From: Rhizobium sp. NXC24
GTDB taxonomy: Bacteria > Pseudomonadota > Alphaproteobacteria > Rhizobiales > Rhizobiaceae
DNA length: 64,000 nucleotides
Direction: 5' to 3'
NCBI RefSeq assembly: GCF_002944315.1
Contig: NZ_CP024313.1
Coordinates: forward strand, 425,087-489,086
Part shown: positions 62,786 through 64,000 of the stretch, piece by piece
Numbering within the stretch: the first letter of the stretch is position 1
Layout: every line of letters begins with the position of its first letter
Position numbers and translations under genes: made by a program
Notes under the pieces: generated by a model
The model's input: only the letters and a program-made list of their open reading frames with translations
Database searches by the model: none
What the model was told of the DNA's origin: nothing

Positions 62786-64000
62786 ATGCAGATTGGAAGT
62801 GTGACGACGCCCTTCGGGCGGCGGCCGATGTCGCTTGCCCACGTAAGAGGGCAAATGAAAACGGCTGAGATGCGGCCGGGTAAGACGGCCGACAAATGGA
62901 AGATCTTTCGCGATGCCTCGGAGGCGAGGGCAGCGCTCGGCATTCAGGACCGCGCCCTTGCTGTTCTTGATGCGCTCTTGACCTTTTACCCGGATAATGA
63001 GCTTTCGGAAGAGCGCGGCCTGGTGGTGTTCCCGTCAAATGAACAGCTTTCCGTTCGAGCGCATGGTATTGCTGGCACGACATTGCGCCGACACCTTGCC
63101 GCACTCGTCGATGCTGGGCTGATCCAGCGCAAGGACAGTGCGAATGGCAAACGATACGCCCGAAAGGACAATGGCGGCCAGATCGAAGATGCGTTCGGCT
63201 TCAGCCTCGCGCCACTGCTTGCTCGGGCCGAAGAGCTTGCGCAGCTCGCGCAGCAGGTAGCGGCCGAGCGCCGGCACTTCCGCAGCGCCAAGGAAGCACT
63301 GACGATCTGCCGTCGCGATGTTCGTAAGCTGCTCACGGCTGCGATAGAAGAGGGCGCTTCTGGCGATTGGGAAAAGCTGGAAGATCACTACGTGCAGCTC
63401 CTCGCCCGCGTCCCCCGCTCCCCGACCCTCAAAGATATTGAATCCGTCCTCAACGAAATGCGAATGTTGCGTGAAGAGATCATCAACCAACTGGAAATTC
63501 AGGAAGATTCTCAAAAAACAGATGGCAATGATGCCCAGAATGGACGTCACATACAGAATTCAAAACCCGAATCCAGCAATGAACTTGAACCTCGCTCTGA
63601 AAAAGAGCCGGGGGCGAAGTCGAACCCAGACATTGGGCGGATGCGAGAGCCGATAAAGGCTTTTCCGCTGGCAATGGTGTTGCAGGCCTGCCCTGAAATT
63701 TCGAACTACGGGCCGGGCGGGGCGATCGGGAGCTGGCGCGATCTCATGTCAGCCGCAGTGGTCGTTCGATCGATGCTGGGCGTCAGTCCGAGCGCCTATC
63801 AAGATGGCTGCGAGGCACTGGGCGCCGAGAATGCTGCAGCCGTCATGGCCTGCATCCTCGAAAGGGCAGGGCACATCAACAATGCGGGCGGTTATTTGCG
63901 TGACCTCACCCGCAAGGCAGAACGCGGCGAGTTTTCACTTGGGCCGATGTTGATGGCGCTGATGCGAATGAATGGTTCGCCAGGCCGGAGAGCATCATGA
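62786..64000 (+). CDS. repC: Replication initiator RepC
   Basis: 404 residues from the ATG at 62786 (AAGGTGAG upstream), preferred over a GTG at 62774. VTTPFGRRPMSLAHVRGQ at the start, winged-helix part with FPSNEQLSVRAHGIAGTTLR, AALVDAGLIQRKDS, then a helical middle and the conserved end (WRDLMSAAVVVRSMLGVSPS, GGYLRDLTRKAERGEF). Binds the origin in its own gene. The stop is the last base of the window. Confidence 0.95.
   Translation: MQIGSVTTPFGRRPMSLAHVRGQMKTAEMRPGKTADKWKIFRDASEARAALGIQDRALAVLDALLTFYPDNELSEERGLVVFPSNEQLSVRAHGIAGTTLRRHLAALVDAGLIQRKDSANGKRYARKDNGGQIEDAFGFSLAPLLARAEELAQLAQQVAAERRHFRSAKEALTICRRDVRKLLTAAIEEGASGDWEKLEDHYVQLLARVPRSPTLKDIESVLNEMRMLREEIINQLEIQEDSQKTDGNDAQNGRHIQNSKPESSNELEPRSEKEPGAKSNPDIGRMREPIKAFPLAMVLQACPEISNYGPGGAIGSWRDLMSAAVVVRSMLGVSPSAYQDGCEALGAENAAAVMACILERAGHINNAGGYLRDLTRKAERGEFSLGPMLMALMRMNGSPGRRAS
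63480..63610 (+). other. AT-richer segment inside repC, expected oriV position
   Basis: RepABC plasmids carry their origin inside repC. Bases 63480-63610 are visibly richer in A and T than the rest of the gene and encode the polar linker (Asn, Gln, Lys, Ser) between the two RepC domains, where the origin is usually placed. Confidence 0.45.

Noticed and set aside
1..64000. CRISPR array
   Set aside because: No run of regularly spaced identical short repeats found; the only long repeat is the DUF736 cassette.
1..64000. tRNA or rRNA genes
   Set aside because: No cloverleaf with a GTTC arm and CCA-like end, nor conserved rRNA segments, were recognised.

Overview
The window reads as part of a symbiotic or accessory plasmid of a fast-growing rhizobium (Rhizobium, Sinorhizobium or a close relative). 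Three things point there: a complete repABC replication and partition operon at the right end, a complete quorum-sensing-regulated Ti-type conjugation system (traI-trb, traR/traM, traCDG/oriT/traAFB-H), and a nod box in front of a nodM-like gene followed by a nolF/nolG-like efflux pair. No tRNA, rRNA or core-genome block was seen.

Left arm (1-10.9 kb, + strand). A catabolic operon starts with the tail of an isopropylmalate/tartrate-dehydrogenase-family gene. It continues with a three-gene ABC importer of the iron-type family, an Asp/Glu-racemase-family protein, a Tat-exported lactonase-like amidohydrolase, OtnK (3-oxo-tetronate kinase), OtnC (3-oxo-tetronate-4-phosphate decarboxylase), a second triose-phosphate isomerase, a succinate-semialdehyde-type dehydrogenase and a cupin. 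OtnK, OtnC and the isomerase together would send four-carbon sugar acids into glycolysis as dihydroxyacetone phosphate and then glyceraldehyde-3-phosphate, so the importer probably carries a sugar acid or lactone rather than iron.

Symbiosis block (11-26.5 kb). After a DUF1269 membrane protein and a DEDDh exonuclease come, all on the - strand, nod box, nodM, FMN reductase, nolF and nolG. A secreted chorismate-lyase-like protein diverges from the nod box. Hsp20, a secreted PHB-depolymerase-type esterase, a lone HsdR_N nuclease-like protein and a PmtA-like phospholipid methyltransferase follow.

Leading-region-like island (27.4-38.5 kb). Mostly short genes, nearly all on the + strand and all pointing at oriT: a DUF3991/Toprim protein, a decayed DUF1419 gene, ArdC-like antirestriction, two identical DUF736 cassettes flanking a Fic gene, and several small conserved-looking proteins. 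Many have long GC-rich leaders that contain a hairpin with an A/T stem. The layout resembles the anti-defence leading regions of conjugative plasmids.

Transfer block (38.5-60.2 kb). traG-traD-traC diverge across oriT from traA-traF-traB. A decayed IS110-family element separates traB from traH. Next come an Xre regulator, traM, traR, and the mating-pore operon traI-trbBCDEJLFGHI on the - strand, in which trbK is absent. Three sites sharing a TTGTAG half-site (one near oriT, two upstream of traI) are candidate TraR boxes.

Replicon (60.3-64.0 kb). repA, repB and repC, with an antisense RNA gene between repB and repC and candidate operator and partition sites around repA.
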